DNA of 64,000 bases from Prasinococcaceae sp. CCMP 1430 (taxonomy: Eukaryota; Prasinodermophyta; Palmophyllophyceae; Prasinococcales; Prasinococcaceae): positions 329,715-393,714 of the forward strand of contig RQSC01000001.1 of NCBI GenBank assembly GCA_013416795.1, written 5' to 3'. Positions 1-10,696 of this stretch are shown here, in pieces. The notes beneath the pieces are model-generated. The model had not been told where the DNA came from. It did no database searches and saw only the letters and a list, made by a program, of their open reading frames with translations. The position numbers were made by a program, and so were the translations under genes. Numbering within the stretch: position 1 is the stretch's first letter; each line of letters opens with the position of its first letter.

Positions 1-335
1 GCCGCGCCGCGCGCAGCCGCCGCGCGCACGCCATCGCGCAGGGACCTGAGGCGGGGGGAGGGGGAGGGGGAGAGGATGGGGCGGGGGAAGGTGGCGAGGG
101 GCGCCGCCGGCCGCGGGTGTGGCGCCCCCCCGGCGCGCGCATCGCCCCAAAAAGGGCTTTGGGGTTAGGGTTACTATTTACGGTGTATTCGAGAGGGTTT
201 ATTCACGCACATCGGAGCTCGCGCGGCACGCGACACCCGGCAGCTTCCGGGCTCTCGGGCCAACGACTCGGGTTCGTCCTCCCGCCACCCCGGGCGCTGT
301 CGGGGGCGGGAGACCCCCTCACCCCGGGGTCGGCC

Positions 336-571
336 CCGGAGTCTGGGAGATTGCGAGCCCCTTCCCCCGGGTTCTCCTCCGGAGTCTCGCAGATTGCCAG
401 CCGCTTCCCCCGGGTTCGCCTCCGGAGTCTCGGAGATTGCGAGCCCCTTCCCCTGGGTTCTCCTCCGGAGTCTCGGAGATTGCCAGCCGCTTACCCCGGT
501 TTCGCCTCCGGATTCTGGGAGATTTCGAGCCCCTTACCCCGGGTCCGCTTCCGGAGTCTGGGAGATTGCGT
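336..571. repeat. 43-bp tandem repeat, six units with alternating subtypes
   Basis: The core CCGGAGTCT recurs at 336, 379, 422, 465, 508 (as CCGGATTCT) and 551, exactly every 43 bp. Alternate copies differ in the spacer (GCGAGCCCCTT versus CCAGCCGCTT), giving an 86-bp higher-order period over the middle units. Because 43 is not a multiple of 3, the open frames crossing it are not plausible coding sequence. The stretch 1-335 before it is GC-rich low-complexity DNA in which I see no gene. Confidence 0.9.
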
Positions 572-762
572 TAGGGTTTGGATGGGGTCGGATTGGCAGG
601 TCGAAACGCATGCGGAGGGACGGGAGGGTGCGGTGCGCGCGCGCGCGGGCCTGGGGTGCGTGCAGGGGGGGGGACGCGGGCGGCACTAGGACGCTGCACG
701 ACGATGTCGTACGTGGGCTTCGGAGGATTTGGGTTTACCATTACGGTTTAAATGTAGGGTTT
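572..762. promoter_or_regulatory. Telobox-like TAGGGTTT motifs
   Basis: TAGGGTTT occurs at 572-579 and 755-762, and a related GGGTTAGGGTTA lies near 160-170. TAGGGTTT is the reverse complement of the plant telo-box AAACCCTA. The copy at 755 is followed by ATATCTACATA, a context almost repeated at 13034. They lie 750-930 bp upstream of the bicupin start, so a promoter role is only an inference. A subtelomeric remnant is the alternative. Confidence 0.35.
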
Positions 763-852
763 ATATCTACATAAAGTATGCATTACCCTGTGTGGACGTG
801 ACCGTGTATGCCAAACCGCATGTGTCGTGTGGTTACAATGTTTTGGCTGTCG

Positions 853-853
853 C

Positions 854-943
<90 letters not shown>

Positions 944-946
944 CCA

Positions 947-991
<45 letters not shown>

Positions 992-996
992 TGTGC
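853..996. repeat. (CA)n microsatellite
   Basis: About 140 bp of almost pure CA dinucleotide with a few CG and CC interruptions, ending in a short GTGTGTG inversion. The His/Thr- or Cys/Val-rich open frames across it on both strands are repeat artefacts. The flanks (580-852 and 997-1500) contain no gene I can support. Confidence 0.95.
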
Positions 997-1501
997 GCGC
1001 CAGCAGCGCGCCGGAGCATGTGCGTGTGCCAATCGCGTCGACCCCGGAAGTTGTTGACAGTTACAAACATAGTCAGATTCGTTGCAATGATTGGTTGCGT
1101 TCACCAAAAATTAATTGAGCTGCCGGCCGCCCGCGCGAGAAATATCTCCACGATGTACGGGGCACGCGATGATGGTTGCGGCCGTGGCTGCCGCGCGTGC
1201 CACAGCGCACGCGCGCCTGGGGGCGTTGGCGGGCGCTGGGCGATCGACGGTGAGCCGCGGCGGGCCAGCGGCGCTGGCCGGGTGCCAGCGAGGAGCGCTG
1301 CGGTGGCGCGCGCACGCGGTGTGCGAGCGCGGCCGGAGCCCGCTCGCGTCGCTCCGCAGAACGGAGTCTTTGGCGCGCGACGCTGACGCATTGCCAGGTT
1401 CTGGGCGCGCGGCAGCTCCCTTGCGAGGGCACACACAGTGTCACACAAATACACACATCAACACTGCGAGGGCGTCGGGCTGCAGCGAGCCCGAGTCCGG
1501 C

Positions 1502-3232
1502 ATGCGGCGCGCGCTGCTCCTCCCTGCGGTTGCCGTGGCTGCCGCGGCGGCGAGCCGGGCGCAGGCGGCGGTAACAGCGTGCGACTGCGGCATCAGCGGT
1601 GAGACATGCACCGGAGGGCCAGTCTTCAAGGAGAACCCCGGGCCGGGAGCGTCCTTCAGTTGCGACCCCGCCGACGGCGTGGGCAACGCCGGCGTGGGCC
1701 CCGGTGGCTGCCTGACGGTCGCGCCGGTGGAGTGTCTGGGACTGACTCAGGCGTCCTTCGTGGTGGAGTTGTGCGGCGTGGTGGCGCCGCACAGCCACGC
1801 CAACACGGCGGAGCTCAACACTGTCATCGCCGGACGCGGGTGGATCTGCGTGCAGGTCCGCGAGTCCGCGACGCATCCCTCAGCTGAGCACACACGCGCA
1901 CACACACATGCACACATGCTGGCACACTCAACCTGCGTGGACGGAACACTCAGACGAGCACTGACATTGGGCCGCTAACTAATCCTGCCTGTATTGCGCG
2001 CGGCGCGCACACAGTTTTCGCAATTTTTGGCAAATGCATCGTCCTCGGGGATGCAGTGCGCATTCGTCAACCCTGGTGACTCATTCATCTTTCCGAAGGG
2101 CACCTACCACAGCTGGCTGAACGCGTACGAGAGCGACGACTACAACACATACTACGACATCACGGATTCACCAACGTCCGCACCTACCGCCTCACCCGGC
2201 CCTTCGCCCGCAGAATCTACGAGCGCGAACGGCGGCAGCGGCGGAGGCACCGGCGACGTCAACGTGGCGTCGGAGCAGCTCGTGACTGTGACGACCTTCC
2301 TCGACGCCGCGCCGCCCGACGCGTCGCTGCTCATGGTCTCGCCCACAGGCCCGGACTCCGACGGCACCCTCGACGACGCCGTGCCCGGCGGCGTCGTCGG
2401 ATCCTTGGTCGTCGATGGCGGCGGCTCACTCGTCAATGGCTTCGGCCCAACGGCGCCGTTGGTGTCCGTGACCATCGGGAATTTCGACCTCGGCAACGTC
2501 GAGGGGCCGCAGCCCAACAGCGGCTCCCCGCTCTTTCCGCAGATCACTGGGCCGTCTGACTACGGCGAGCCCTCGGCGTGCAGAGCGGCTCAAATCAAGG
2601 CGGACGATTTCACCAACGAGTCGGACGACGGCATGGGCCTGCGCTCGCCCATCGCACTCTTCGAGACCAACGAGGTTGAGACCGGCGTCTTCGCCACGGG
2701 GTGCGATGGCCCGTGCGGCGGCGGCTTTCGCTTGGTGAGCGGCGCCGCCTGGCCGCTGCTCGGCGACAACTCCGTGGCGCTGCAGATCGTGAGCTACTGC
2801 GGCGTGCAGAATCTTCACGTGCACACGACTGCTAATGAGTGGGGAACCGTCCTCAACGGCACCGCGTATGTGATGCAGTACCCAGTCAACTCGCCGGCCA
2901 ACATCACGAGCACGGTCGTGCGCGCTGGCGAGACGTATTACGTTCCCGCCGGCGCCGTGCACTGGTTCGTCAACGCGGAACCAGGCACCCAATTCGCCAC
3001 CATCAGCAGCTACGATGGGAACAACCCGGACGTTTCCTTCCTGGTAGGTTACGTTGGCGCACTCTCGTCCGCAAACTCTGTCATCACGGACACCGTGCTG
3101 GGCGAGGCATGGACGCCCCCCAACACGGCCAACCCGGTGTACCCCTTGCTCTCGGGTGCCTTGCCCGCAGGCTGCGGCGGCGACACGCCTTGCGAGAGCT
3201 GCGGCGACGTCGACTTCCTCGCGAACTACTAG
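1502..3232 (+). CDS. Secreted bicupin (two-cupin-domain protein)
   Basis: Model: join(1502-1855, 2015-3232). The intron starts gtccgc at 1856 and ends cacag at 2014, phase 0. The ATG opens a signal peptide (MRRALLLPAVAVAAAAA followed by an Ala-x-Ala cleavage region) and Cys-rich mature sequence. The first cupin carries PHSHANTAELNTV, the His-x-His...Glu metal motif, and continues after the splice with GDSFIFPKGTYHSWLN. A Ser/Thr/Pro-rich linker leads to a second cupin with LHVHTTANEW and YYVPAGAVHWFVN. Bicupins include oxalate decarboxylases and seed-storage-like proteins; the ligand pattern here supports a metal-binding secreted enzyme or binding protein but not a specific substrate. About 523 residues. 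The splice joins the two halves of the first cupin in frame, which is the main support for the model. Confidence 0.8.
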
Positions 3233-3434
3233 TGGAAGAAGTCGCAGCAGACATCATCGCGCGAGACTGCCAGTATTTGCCGCATGCAGTCATCGTCGTG
3301 CTCTAAAGCTAGCGGCGCTCTGGCTAGCGTTATACAACTTACGAATCGCGGCAGCAGCCACTGGCAGCCATCCCGGGCCGAGGGACACTCGCCCGCAGCC
3401 GCGCCGGCACTGTTGTGCACGCGCCACGCCCTCA

Positions 3435-3435
<1 letters not shown>

Positions 3436-3469
<34 letters not shown>

Positions 3470-3500
3470 CCCCCCACCCCCCCCACCCCCCTTCCCCCCC
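3436..3500. repeat. Poly-C tract
   Basis: A 31-nt pure C run (3436-3466) is followed by C-rich sequence broken by single T and A residues. It lies about 200 bp after the bicupin stop and before the EML-type gene. Poly-Pro and poly-Gly open frames over it are artefacts. Such tracts are prone to assembly length errors. Confidence 0.95.
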
Positions 3501-3779
3501 CATGCGCCCCCCGCGCGCGCTAAGCTCGGCGGCGTGGATCGTGTCGAGAGTGGCCGCCCTCTGCCCTGCATCCGCCCTCCCACTCGCGCGCTCGCTGCGC
3601 AGGGCCGAGTTGTTTTGAATGCATCGGTTCGTTTCGAATGGCGTTTGATTTGCGGTTACGGCGCGCAGCAGCGCCTGCCGCCTCACGCCACACACCGCGT
3701 GCGGCGCGGTGGCGCGCTGGCGCGCACGCGGGCTCGCACGCGCGCACGCCGGTGGCTCGCCGCCGTGCGCCCCTTCTGC

Positions 3780-6700
3780 GTGGTGTACGACCACGCGGGC
3801 GTCCAGCGCAGGCGCCTCGACCGGGAGGTCGCCGCGGTGGAGCGGCGTGCGCGTGAGCGCGATGCGCTCGCCGCGGCGGTCGCCTCCGCCGCACGTGATG
3901 CCGCCGAAGACGCCGACGCCGCCGAGCTGGACGACAGCGACGCCCCGCCCGCCTACGGTGATTTGGGCGAGCTGGAGGAGGCCATGCGCGCGCAGCTGCG
4001 CGGGCGCCATCGCGTCGCTGCCAGCTGGAAGGACGTGCTCATGCGCGCATGCGAGCGCGCGAGCGGCGCGCGTGCCGCACCTGGTGCGGGTCCTGCCGCG
4101 CGCGCCGCGGCGCGCGCCGCGGCTCGCGGCGAGCTCGCCGTAAGCGCCGCGCAATTCCGCGCGGCCTGGCGCTCGCTGGGTGTGCGCATGAGCGCGTCCG
4201 ACGCGCTCTCCGTGTGCGCGCGCCTCGGCTTTGCACCGGGCATGCGAGTGCGCGTCGAGGCGTTCGCCCGTGCGCTCATGCGTGGCGCGGCGCGCAACGC
4301 GACATCTACACACGGCGTGCAGAGGGGTGCCTTCAACGCCGAGACGTACCTGCTGTCGTCGGAGCGCATGGACGCTCGCCCTGCCTTCGAGGGGAAGATC
4401 ACCTACCCGCCGTGCAAGTACGTCACGCCCGTGCACACGCGCGCACGCGCCAGCCGTGCGCGCACCCGCTCGACTCTTCTTCGCGCGCGCGTGCGCGCCT
4501 GGACGATGCATTGCTGACACGCGCGAGCGCTATCGATAGGACGGGCGTGTTTGCGCCGGTGGGGTTCACGCGCGCGGGCGTGCGCGAGAGCGCGCGAGCG
4601 CCTCGCACAGCGGGGCTGGCGCTCGACTTCGTGGCGGGCTACGGCGGCCTACACAACACGGCGCCCAATCTATTTTACACCGCTGCGGGCGAGTGCGTGT
4701 ACTATGCGGGCGCGCTGGGCATCGTGTTCGACCCGCGCACGCGCACGCAGCGGTACTTCGGGCGCGCGCAGGGGCGCAGGCACGGCGAGCGGAAGGGCGG
4801 GCTCAGCAGCGCGTTGCTGGGGGCGCCGGGGGAGCGGCACGAGGCCCAGGTAGGCCACGACGACGACATCCTCTGCCTGAACATCCACCCCGATCGCACC
4901 CGCGTCGCGAGCGGCCAGGCGGCCGCCGCACCCTGCGCGATCGTGTGGGACACTGGCGACTGCTCGCAGCTCGCGCGGCTGCAGCACGGCGAGGGCATGC
5001 GCGGGGTGCTGGCGGTGGCCTTTTGCGCGCGCGGCGGCGGGCGGTGGTTAGTGACGGTGTGCTCCGACAACAGGCACACCATCTGTGTTTGGGACTGGGC
5101 GCGCGGCGTGCGCCTCGCGAGCGCGCCCTCACGCAACGGCGTCCCACCGCAGGTGTACGGGATCACGTGGAACCCAAACACCGACGAATTTCTTTCGTAC
5201 GGCGTGAAGCACCTGACGCTGTGGGAGATTGACGCCAGCTCGGGGGCGCTGCTGTGTGAGAAGGCGTCCTTCGGCCGCGCGTCGCCGCACGATGTGCTCT
5301 GCGCGGCGTTCCTGGAGAGTGGGACGGTGCTGAGTGGTTGCGAGACGGGCGAGATCGCCAGCTGGCGCGGCGGCGTGCTGCGCTCCGTTTCGCCCGCCCA
5401 CGCGCCGGGCAAGCGTGGTGGCGGCTGCCGTGTGCTACGCGTACGATCGGGTGGCCGCACGATGCTTAGCGGCGGCGCCGACGGCCGAGTGCTCGTGTGG
5501 GACGTTTCCAGCGGCGCTCTGGGCAGCGTGCTGCGCTCGGTGACGCTCGACGCACCTCCGGGCGAGCGCGTGCCGGCCTTACGCTCGCTAGACTGCATGC
5601 CCGGATCGGACGTCTTCGTGGCTGGCACGAGCTCATGCGACATCTGGGAGGTGGACCAGGATCCGGAGGTCCTCATATACGGCCACTCCGCAGACCTGTA
5701 TGGAGTGGCATTTCACCCCGACAGGTCTCTGGCACATGTCTTTGCCACTGCTTGCGACTCGAGCAGAGTCTTCATCTGGGACGCTCGCAACCGCCGCAGG
5801 CTGGCGGCGGTGGAATGTGCGAGTAACGCTCGCAGCGCCGCGTTTGCGACTACCGCCAACGGCGGCGGCGAGCTCGCCGTTGGATTGGTAGATGGCTCAG
5901 TCGAGGTGTTTGACGTCCGCGAGGTCCTGTCATTGGTGGCGGTGAAGACCAAAAAGCGAGCGAGCGACGAAGCCAGCGACAAAGAGCAGCGAGAGGAGGA
6001 GGAGGGAGACGATCATGGGGATGTCGCTGCGGTCGGCGCAGGCCGCTTGCGCCCACCGGACCGCGTGTGCTGTGTGCGCAAGGCCAAGTCCGCTGTGGAC
6101 GTCCTGGCGTACTCACCCGATGGCCTGACGCTCGCCGCAGGCACACACGACTGCCACGTGGAACTCTTCGCGTGCGCGGGCGGGCTTCTGGGACATCTCG
6201 CGACGTGCAAGGGTCACAGCGCCACCATCAGCGCGCTCGACTGGAGCGCAGACGGCACACTCATACAGTGCACATCCAACGCGTACGAACTTCTGTACTT
6301 CAATGGCCAGACCGGCGCGCCCGTGACTGCTGCCGCGGGTCTGAGTGGCCGTCGATGGGCGAGCTGGACGTGCCCGTTGGGCTTCCCCGTTATGGGGATC
6401 TGGCCGGACGGTGCGGACGGCACAGACGTGAACAGCGTGTGCGCGACCTCCGATAGGAAGTTGCTGGCAGCTGCCGACGACTTCGGCGCCGTGCGCCTCA
6501 TGAATTACCCGTGCGTCGTCGATGAGGCTCCCTCGCGCATATACTATGGGCACTCTAGCCACGTGATGGGCACCCGATTTTCGTGCGATGACAAGTGGCT
6601 TGTGTCCACCGGCGGGCATGACCGTGCTGTCTTCATCTGGAGCCTCGATCCGGGCATGCACGCCTCTGAGGTGGAGCACGAAGTCTCGCCAGAGGAGGCT

Positions 6701-7180
6701 CTGCAGTATCATCCGCCGGTGGCGCCCCCGCGCACGCAAGCACCCGAGGCGGAGCCCATCACTACAGTGACCATCGGAAAACGGCCGGACAGACGTCTGG
6801 CAGAGCCTTCTGAACCCGAGCAATATGGAATCGCACCGGCGTTGCGCGCACATGAGGAGCCCAGGGACGTGCACTCGCGCACGCACGTGCGAGCCGTCGA
6901 TGCGACTGTGCGTGAAAGCGCACTCGAATCCGACGATGCGGAAGATGCGGCTCGCGCGACGGTGGCGGGCGCGTATGACGCGCTGCGCTCCGAGCTCGAC
7001 GCTACGCTGGCAGAGGGCGCGCGCATTGAGGCGGTGGCAGCGACTGCGGATGCATACAGTGCACTTCGGCGCACACTCGACGACGCCGAGGCGCGTGGCG
7101 CTGAGATCGAGGACATCGCCTCGAGCGTGGGGACGTCGCTGGCGTCCACGCCCGCACAGTCACCCGCGTGGCCTCGCTAG
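3780..7180 (+). CDS. EML-like WD40 protein (HELP-type, microtubule-associated family)
   Basis: Exons: open frame to 4417, intron 4418-4539 (gtacgt...atag, phase 2), then 4540-7180. Right after the splice comes a HELP-like segment (GLALDFVAGYGG, FYTAAGECVYY, FDPRTRTQRYF). About a dozen WD40 blades follow, laid out as in echinoderm microtubule-associated proteins, including VWDTGD, CVWDWARG, ALDWSADGT, YNPCVV-like and YYGHSSHVMGTRFS blades. The tail from about 6660 is acidic and Ala-rich, with two similar helical repeats near the C-terminus (AYDALRSELDATLAEGARIE and AYSALRRTLDDAEARGAEIE). The upstream exon encodes an acidic helical region and a degenerate EF-hand-like segment. The first in-frame ATG is 3984, but the frame looks coding from about 3780, so an unseen 5' exon is likely. 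The family binds microtubules, in axonemes or spindles. Confidence 0.8.
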
Positions 7181-7456
7181 GGATTCGGCTGGGCCACCAG
7201 ACAGAGCAGCAGCACATGGCCTGTAAAATCCAACAGAGTGTACAGTACATTGATTCAATTTGCTTTCTACTTACGAGTACCACAGAGAAGCTTCCGTCAG
7301 AGTCGATGGAACTGCCACCACTGCGGTGGTGCGTCGGCATGACCCCGGTGCCACTCTGCGCCGAGCGGACGCACCCGACAAGCGGGGGGCCAGCCGCTGG
7401 CCCCACGCGCGGGTGAAGACGCCAGCGCGTTGGTAGGGGTCAGGGTGTGGGCGGAC

Positions 7457-8179
7457 ATGGCCTTGGCCGAGGCGCTCGGCGCGCGTCCGCGCGTGCAGGC
7501 GCTGGGCGGCGCCCGTCGTGCTCGGCGGCGCGACGCCGCGCGTTGCGTTCGTCGCGAGCCCGCTCCCGAGACGACGCGCGAGCTGCGCGAGCGTGGGGCG
7601 GGCGCCGTGTGCCGCGAGCGCTTCCTCCTCGCGGGTGCGGGGCCGACACCGCGCGTGCGCAGGCTGAGCTCGCCCGGAGGGCACAAGGCAGCGCTGGAGG
7701 CCTTCGTCGAGGTCTGCGTCGAGGCGTATGCGTTGGGTTACAGCTCAGACAGCCTGCTGGCGGAGGCGCGCGGCACCGAGGGCGCTGCCGAGGGCACGCA
7801 GGACGCCGCGGGCGGCGGCGTGGGCCCCGCGGCACTGCTCCTTCGAGAGCCGATGTCGAGCAACGAGTTTGCCGAGCTCGAAGCCTGGGTGGGCCTCGTT
7901 TTCCTCGCGGTTGACGCGACGGGCGCTGTGCCTCGCTGGACGCCGGCCGAGCCGGGCAGGTCCACAGTTGTGGGCGAGGCAACCGCTGCCGCGTGGGGCG
8001 GCTTCGCGGCGCACATCAGCGACGCATACGCCCGCGGCTGGAGCGCCTGCGACGTGCAGCGACTCACGGCTCTGCAGCTCGTCGCACAGGGACGCGCGGA
8101 TAGGCCCGACGTTGTCGCTGAGCTTGGGCGGTTGGTCTTCGCCGCGCTCGCTTACGTCGTCCCACAGTTTCCCAGCTAG
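7457..8179 (+). CDS. Unknown protein with internal duplication, possibly organelle-targeted
   Basis: Single exon, 240 aa, from the first in-frame ATG (7457). Residues 1-70 are Arg/Ala-rich with almost no acidic residues, like a transit peptide. Two related helical units follow. Unit 1 (about 78-152) contains EAYALGYSSD and FAELEAWVGLVFLAV. Unit 2 (about 178-235) contains DAYARGWSACD and VAELGRLVFAALAYV. I do not recognise the family. It lies 277 bp downstream of the EML gene on the same strand. The 7181-7456 gap holds a TGTAA-type sequence near 7218 and nothing else I can support. Codon use matches the neighbours. The exact start is uncertain because upstream sequence in this frame is open back to about 7430 without another ATG. 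Confidence 0.55.
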   Translation: MALAEALGARPRVQALGGARRARRRDAARCVRREPAPETTRELRERGAGAVCRERFLLAGAGPTPRVRRLSSPGGHKAALEAFVEVCVEAYALGYSSDSLLAEARGTEGAAEGTQDAAGGGVGPAALLLREPMSSNEFAELEAWVGLVFLAVDATGAVPRWTPAEPGRSTVVGEATAAAWGGFAAHISDAYARGWSACDVQRLTALQLVAQGRADRPDVVAELGRLVFAALAYVVPQFPS

Positions 8180-8614
8180 ACAGGGACACAGACGGAGGGC
8201 GAGGCTCAGCGTACCTACAGTATGAAGGGCTAGCGAGAGACGCGCCCTGAGCTCTAGCTAGGTTGGTAGTGCTCGCTCCGGCTCCCCTCCGAGCTCACTC
8301 GCTACAGCTCTGCCTCTCTCTCCGATGTGCGCGAGAGCCAGCGACACGAGCTGGGCACCACACTTGTTGTTTCCATTAACTTGCACCTGTATTCTTCGAT
8401 TCACCCGCTCCTCGGACGCCCCACCGCCCGCGCCGGCCAGCGCTCTCGGCCCCGTCGCTGCGCGCCGGCCGCGCCCTCGCCGCCCACGCCACCCCCTCCG
8501 ACCCGTGGCTGCGCCCGCTGGCGTCGCCACGTTGTGCTCTCCCCCCCCGACTGCACCAGCGAAACGTCGGACCCCAACCCCCACCCACTCCAAATTGGGG
8601 TAAAGTAATGCAAG

Positions 8615-8622
8615 TAGGGTTT
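8615..8622 (+). promoter_or_regulatory. Telobox-like motif upstream of the PC4 gene
   Basis: TAGGGTTT lies 198 bp upstream of the PC4-domain gene start, in an AT-richer island (about 8577-8635) within otherwise GC-rich DNA. The intergenic stretch 8180-8819 holds no gene I can support. The motif matches those at 755, 13034 and 13050. Confidence 0.4.
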
Positions 8623-8819
8623 GAAAATTCGATCGGGCGAGGTCAATGTGCAGGCGCGAGAAAAGCGTCGGAGGCGGTTCGAAAACGCGCAGAGGCGCGC
8701 CACACCGCGGTCGGGGTGGGGTGGGTGGGTGGGGGCGAGGTGTGTGTGTGTGTGCGGGGTCTTTTCCGAGGGCGCGGTAGCTTTGAGGGTCGGGCATTCC
8801 TGCGGCGGCGCGCGGCGCG

Positions 8820-10616
8820 ATGGCTGCGGGGGCGGACGCGGGCGCGGTGGCGCCCGGCGCGCTGCGCGAGGCCGTGCGCGCGGTGCTGCGCAAGGTCGAG
8901 TCGCTCGACGACGCGACCGACGAGCACGTGCGCGCGGCGGCGGAGCAGGCGCTCGGCCTGGCGAAAGGGGCGCTCGACAGCCGTCAGGCGGAGATAGACG
9001 AAACCATGGACGACTGGCTTGTGTCCGACGAGGCGGAGCTGGTCCAAGCCAAGCAGCTGGGACAGCAGCGCCAGGCTCCGATGGAACAGCAGCCAGCCGT
9101 GGTGGCCTCCGCGGAGCCCGTGCCCGAGACGCAGCCAGTTCCCCACGCGGCAGCCCCTGAGGTGCCTGCAGCGCCGAGCCCGCAGGCAGAGGCGTTGCCG
9201 CAGGCCCAGCAGGCAGCCCCGCCCCGCTCGCCGCAGCAGGAGTTTGCGGCGGCGATTGGCTCGCAGCTTCCGGGCGCGTCTGCAGGCGCTTCTGCAGGGG
9301 CCGCCACCGACATTGGCAGCGGAAGGAGAGCTGGTCTCGACGACGGCAGTGCGCCAATGTTCGGCAGCGCCGAATTTCTCGGCTCCAAGTCGGCAACGAA
9401 ACGGCGCCGTCCCACGGCAAGGACCAAACCGAGCACGAGCCGCGCCGGTGGGAGCGCCTCCGCCGTCCGCCCGAGCTCTGTCGCGCAGCGCCGGCGAACG
9501 AGCGGCTTCATGCAGCTGCTGCTGCTGAAGCTCCTCTCTCTGCGCCTACCCCTCCTTCTCCTGCTCCTCCTACTTCTGATGCTAACGCGTTGCTGTGGCC
9601 TCCAGTCAGACGATGATGGCCTCGGGCTGGACGACGAAGGCGACGACGGTGGTGTGCCCGCGAAGCGCAAGGCGAAGAAGCCAAAGAAGACGACGCAAAC
9701 AGTCCGCGCGTCTAAATCTGCCGCATCGACGTGGAGCAAGCCCCGTGCTCCAGCCTCGTCCGCCGGCGCTGCAACCTTGGCGGCAACGCCAATGCCAGGA
9801 GGCGCAGGAAACGTCGCGCTCGCAGCGGCAACCGCTCCGCTACCGGTGGACGCACCGCTGGATGAGCGCGTCGTCGCGGTATTGGGCGCCGCAGCTGCGC
9901 CCATGAGCGCGGCGGAGCTCGCGAGGAAGGTATCGAGCAAGAAGTCTGAGGTGAACTCCATCCTCTACAAGATGATGTCGCAGCGCAAAGTGGTCAAGCA
10001 TGCTGGCGGTGGCGGCGCACCAACCTGGTGTGTCCCCGGTGGGCCCTCGGTGGCCGCAGCCGCAGCCGCCCCGGGCGCGGATCTGCCTGCAGCTATCCAG
10101 GCGCCAACCGGCGGCGGCCAGTCCGCGCATCCCCTTGCTGGTGGCGTCTCCACAGCTGGCCTGGAGAGCAGCGGAAGGGAGCCGCCACCAGAGATGGACG
10201 GCGATACGAACATCGCCGACCTTGGCCGGCTGCGCTTTTTACGCGTGCGGACGTACGGGGGCAAGCCTTTGGCAGACATCCGCGAGTTCTACGACAAAGA
10301 GGGCAAACTCGCACCCGGCAGGCGTGGCGTTTCACTCACCGCGCCGCGCTGGGAGGCGCTGCGAGCAAACGTGGAACAGATCGATGCGGCTGTCGCCGCG
10401 CCAACAGCCGAGGACAACGTCGTATGCCAGCTGGACGCCAAGTTCCGCGTGTCCGTGCGCACGTACAACTCGAAGCTGCTGGTCGACATCAGGGAGACCT
10501 ATGAGAAGGACGGCCAGACTCTGCCTGGCAAAAGAGGCATCGCCCTCTCTCCCGAGCAGTGGGCCGTCGTGCGGGATTCTATGGACGCTGTGGACCAGGC
10601 CATCGCAAAGCTGTAG
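8820..10616 (+). CDS. Tandem PC4/Sub1-domain transcription cofactor with DEK-C-like N-terminus
   Basis: ATG at 8820. The N-terminus (about 1-75) is a helical DEK-C-like domain (LREAVRAVLRKVESLD, ending in MDDWL). A low-complexity Gln/Pro/Ala region, an acidic DDDGLGLDDEGDD patch and a Lys-rich stretch follow. A winged-helix-like segment (about 340-400) contains ELARKVSSKKSEVNSILYKM. Two PC4 domains end the protein: LRFLRVRTYGGKPLADIREF with APGRRGVSLT, and FRVSVRTYNSKLLVDIRETY with LPGKRGIALS. PC4/Sub1 domains bind single-stranded DNA and assist RNA polymerase II. The stretch ending CTCCAG at 9605 is pyrimidine-rich and encodes an implausible Leu-rich run next to LTRCCG. It is probably an intron left open in frame, with acceptor at 9605 and donor near 9465 or 9480. 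The true protein would then be 42-47 residues shorter than 598 aa. Confidence 0.82.
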   Translation: MAAGADAGAVAPGALREAVRAVLRKVESLDDATDEHVRAAAEQALGLAKGALDSRQAEIDETMDDWLVSDEAELVQAKQLGQQRQAPMEQQPAVVASAEPVPETQPVPHAAAPEVPAAPSPQAEALPQAQQAAPPRSPQQEFAAAIGSQLPGASAGASAGAATDIGSGRRAGLDDGSAPMFGSAEFLGSKSATKRRRPTARTKPSTSRAGGSASAVRPSSVAQRRRTSGFMQLLLLKLLSLRLPLLLLLLLLLMLTRCCGLQSDDDGLGLDDEGDDGGVPAKRKAKKPKKTTQTVRASKSAASTWSKPRAPASSAGAATLAATPMPGGAGNVALAAATAPLPVDAPLDERVVAVLGAAAAPMSAAELARKVSSKKSEVNSILYKMMSQRKVVKHAGGGGAPTWCVPGGPSVAAAAAAPGADLPAAIQAPTGGGQSAHPLAGGVSTAGLESSGREPPPEMDGDTNIADLGRLRFLRVRTYGGKPLADIREFYDKEGKLAPGRRGVSLTAPRWEALRANVEQIDAAVAAPTAEDNVVCQLDAKFRVSVRTYNSKLLVDIRETYEKDGQTLPGKRGIALSPEQWAVVRDSMDAVDQAIAKL

Positions 10617-10696
10617 GTCGGGGGGTGAGAGCCGTTTCTGTACTTATTAGATGACTGCGCCTTGGCGCGTTCTGATGTATTGATATGATTGATCGC

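Noticed and set aside
1-175. A telomere at the window start
   Set aside because: Only one or two TTAGGG-like words are present near 160-170, no array, so a chromosome end is not supported.
729-1118. Open frames with long His-Thr or Cys-Val runs on both strands
   Set aside because: They are the translation of the CA microsatellite.
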